6,535 nucleotides of DNA from Halomonas halophila (GTDB lineage Bacteria; Pseudomonadota; Gammaproteobacteria; Pseudomonadales; Halomonadaceae), in assembly GCA_002433675.1 (NCBI GenBank), contig DJIP01000236.1:3847-10381 (forward strand). The letters are read 5' to 3'. Every line of letters starts with the position of its first letter. Position 1 is the first letter of the stretch. Of the stretch, positions 5,335 to 6,535 are shown in pieces. The position numbers and the translations under genes were made by a program. The notes beneath the pieces were generated by a model, which ran no database searches, was not told the DNA's origin, and saw only the letters and a list, made by a program, of their open reading frames with translations.

Positions 5335-5958
5335 ATGACTCGCCCCTATGTTCGTCTCGACAAGAATGACGTCACCGTACTATTGGTCGACCACCAGGCC
5401 GGCCTCTTGTCGCTGGTGCGCGACTTCGAGCCCGACGCCTTCAAGAACAACGTGCTGGCCCTGGCCGACATGGCGAAGTTCTTCGAGCTGCCGACCATCC
5501 TGACCACCAGCTTCGAGGACGGGCCCAACGGCCCGATGGTCCCCGAGCTCAAGGAGATGTTCCCGGACGCGCCCTATATCGCCCGCCCCGGCCAGATCAA
5601 CGCCTGGGACAACGAGGAGTTCGTCGCCGCCATCGAAAAGACCGGGCGCAAGCAATTGCTGATCGCCGGGGTAGTGACCGAGGTCTGCGTGGCCTTTCCG
5701 GTGCTGTCGGCCATCGAGGCCGGCTACGACGTCTTCGTCGTCACCGACGCCTCGGGTACCTTCAACCCAGTGACTCGCGAGGCCGCCTGGGATCGCATGA
5801 GCCAGGCCGGCGCCCAGTTGATGACCTGGTTCGGGGTGGGTGGCGAGCTGCATCGCGACTGGCGCAACGACATCGAAGGCTTCGGTGGCCTGTTGGCGTC
5901 CCACCTGCCGGCCTACTCCAACCTGATGCAGAGCTATTCCCAACAGACCCAAGGGTGA
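5335..5958 (+). CDS. ycaC: YcaC-type cysteine hydrolase, isochorismatase-like family
   Basis: This 207-residue protein is a very close relative of E. coli YcaC (about 208 residues) as I remember that sequence: the blocks VRLDKNDVTVLLVDHQAGLL, YIARPGQINAWDNEEF, IAGVVTEVCVAFP and DRMSQAGAQLMTWFGV are essentially the YcaC ones. The catalytic triad of this cysteine hydrolase family is present at Asp19, Arg84 and Cys118, with the Val-Val preceding TEVC that forms the usual cis-peptide. The fold is an alpha/beta isochorismatase-like hydrolase, and YcaC assembles into octamer-based rings. Its physiological substrate remains unknown in the literature I know. It is predicted to be cytoplasmic, with no signal peptide. 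The ATG at 5335 has AGGA (5323-5326) 8 nt upstream; a longer in-frame reading from 5233 adds residues absent from the family. It sits between two pirin genes and is followed by a hairpin, suggesting a shared stress or detoxification role. Confidence 0.95.
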   Translation: MTRPYVRLDKNDVTVLLVDHQAGLLSLVRDFEPDAFKNNVLALADMAKFFELPTILTTSFEDGPNGPMVPELKEMFPDAPYIARPGQINAWDNEEFVAAIEKTGRKQLLIAGVVTEVCVAFPVLSAIEAGYDVFVVTDASGTFNPVTREAAWDRMSQAGAQLMTWFGVGGELHRDWRNDIEGFGGLLASHLPAYSNLMQSYSQQTQG

Positions 5959-5963
5959 GCTTC

Positions 5964-5998
5964 AGGCCTGGGCGTACTGCGCCCGGGCCTTGCCCTTT
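5964..5998 (+). terminator. Hairpin terminator after ycaC
   Basis: An 11-bp stem with one T-G wobble (5964-5974 with 5980-5990; arms AGGCCTGGGCG and CGCCCGGGCCT) closes a TACTG loop, starting 6 nt after the ycaC stop codon. The following TGCCCTTTCG is only weakly T-rich, so termination may be partial. If it works, the downstream pirin would need its own promoter or readthrough. Confidence 0.7.
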
Positions 5999-6005
5999 CG
6001 TCGCT

Positions 6006-6065
6006 CCCACCCTGGTATCGCCAACCCCACCCTGGTATCGCCAACCCCACCCAGGTCTAGCCATG
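6006..6065 (+). repeat. 20-bp tandem repeat upstream of second pirin
   Basis: CCCACCCTGGTATCGCCAAC occurs twice without change (6006-6025 and 6026-6045) and a third, diverged unit (6046-6065, CCCACCCAGGTCTAGCCATG) runs on in phase. The array ends just before the Shine-Dalgarno site of the second pirin and lies after the ycaC hairpin, where a promoter would be expected. The 20-bp period equals about two helical turns, which would put bound proteins on one face; simple slippage duplication is equally possible. Confidence 0.8.
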
Positions 6066-6083
6066 ACCGCCCAGGAGGCCACC

Positions 6084-6535
6084 ATGAGCCTGCACGAAAC
6101 GCCCCATCGCCCCTCCTCGTCCCGGGACTGTCCGGTGATCGATGGTCGCCGCTGCCTCCAGCGTATCGGCTCCCGGGAGGCCGACGTCGGCGGCCTGCCG
6201 ATCCACCGCGTGCTGCCCACCCGCGAGCGCCGACTGATCGGCGCCTGGTGCTTTCTCGACCACGCCGGCCCCAGCATCCTGCGCGAGGGCCAGGCCATGC
6301 GGGTCGGTCCCCACCCCCATACCAGCCTGCAGACCTTCACCTGGATGCTCTCCGGCGAGGTCCATCACCGGGATAGCCTGGGCAGCGATCAGGTGATCCG
6401 CCCGGGAGAGGTCAACCTGATGACCGCCGGCCACGGCATCAGCCATACCGAAGAGAGTCTGGCCGACACAGACAGCCTGCACGCCGCCCAGCTATGGATC
6501 GCCCTGCCCCGGGACAAGGCCGACACCGCGCCACG
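6084..6535 (+). CDS. Second pirin family protein, partial at right edge
   Basis: The first 150 residues of a second pirin are present and the gene runs off the window. The metal ligands are again complete: His77 and His79 in GPHPHTSLQTFTWM, and His121 and Glu123 in GHGISHTEES. Other pirin hallmarks are CFLDHAGP (about 56-63), SGEVHHRDSLG (90-100), RPGEVNLMTAGHGISH and AAQLWIALP. The ATG at 6084 has AGGAGG (6073-6078) 5 nt upstream; an in-frame ATG at 6063 lacks such a site. It is clearly a paralogue and not a recent duplicate of the 4292-5176 pirin: the shared blocks align but most other residues differ, and it has a longer N-terminal lead of about 15 residues before the cupin. It lies 125 bp after ycaC on the same strand. 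Function is unknown; pirin dioxygenase activity or a regulatory role are both possible. Confidence 0.92.
   Translation, partial: MSLHETPHRPSSSRDCPVIDGRRCLQRIGSREADVGGLPIHRVLPTRERRLIGAWCFLDHAGPSILREGQAMRVGPHPHTSLQTFTWMLSGEVHHRDSLGSDQVIRPGEVNLMTAGHGISHTEESLADTDSLHAAQLWIALPRDKADTAP

Noticed and set aside
6006..6065. CRISPR array
   Set aside because: The 20-bp units are directly abutting, with no spacers and no cas genes; it is a simple tandem repeat.

Overview
The window is about 6.5 kb of GC-rich, ordinary-looking bacterial chromosome. Codon use is strongly GC3-biased, Shine-Dalgarno sites are clear for nearly every gene, and the gene set suggests a gammaproteobacterium. A member of the Halomonadaceae (Halomonas or a relative) is my best guess, inferred from the family combination and style and not proven. 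I see no rRNA, tRNA, insertion sequence, CRISPR array or phage gene.

Layout. (1) Positions 1-771, minus strand: a small Tat-exported subunit of the gluconate 2-dehydrogenase subunit 3 family, followed downstream by the first 26 codons of a GMC-type FAD oxidoreductase that runs off the left edge. Together they look like a periplasmic FAD-dependent sugar or alcohol dehydrogenase. The 124-bp gap between them holds a degenerate 10-bp tandem repeat. (2) Positions 993-1331, plus strand: a small ribbon-helix-helix protein, divergent from the dehydrogenase. (3) Positions 1512-3056, plus strand: a complete alanine/glycine:cation symporter (AGCS family), preceded by an AT-richer leader with a 14-bp palindrome and followed by a strong hairpin terminator. 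(4) Positions 3200-4117, minus strand: a LysR-type regulator starting at GTG, divergent from (5) a plus-strand run of pirin (4292-5176), ycaC-type cysteine hydrolase (5335-5958) and a second, divergent pirin (6084 to the right edge, partial).

The LysR/pirin/YcaC/pirin block is the most coherent unit. The 174-bp LysR-pirin intergenic region carries a 17/19-identical direct repeat 51 bp apart, an inverted repeat of LysR-box type, and a 16-bp palindrome next to the pirin ribosome binding site. This suggests that the LysR protein controls the divergent pirin gene and perhaps the genes after it. Both pirins keep all four cupin metal ligands, and the YcaC homologue keeps the Asp19/Arg84/Cys118 triad. 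The inferred physiology is response to or detoxification of small electrophilic or aromatic compounds, but no substrate can be read from the sequence. I found no clearly new system; the most interesting material is the regulatory DNA between the genes.
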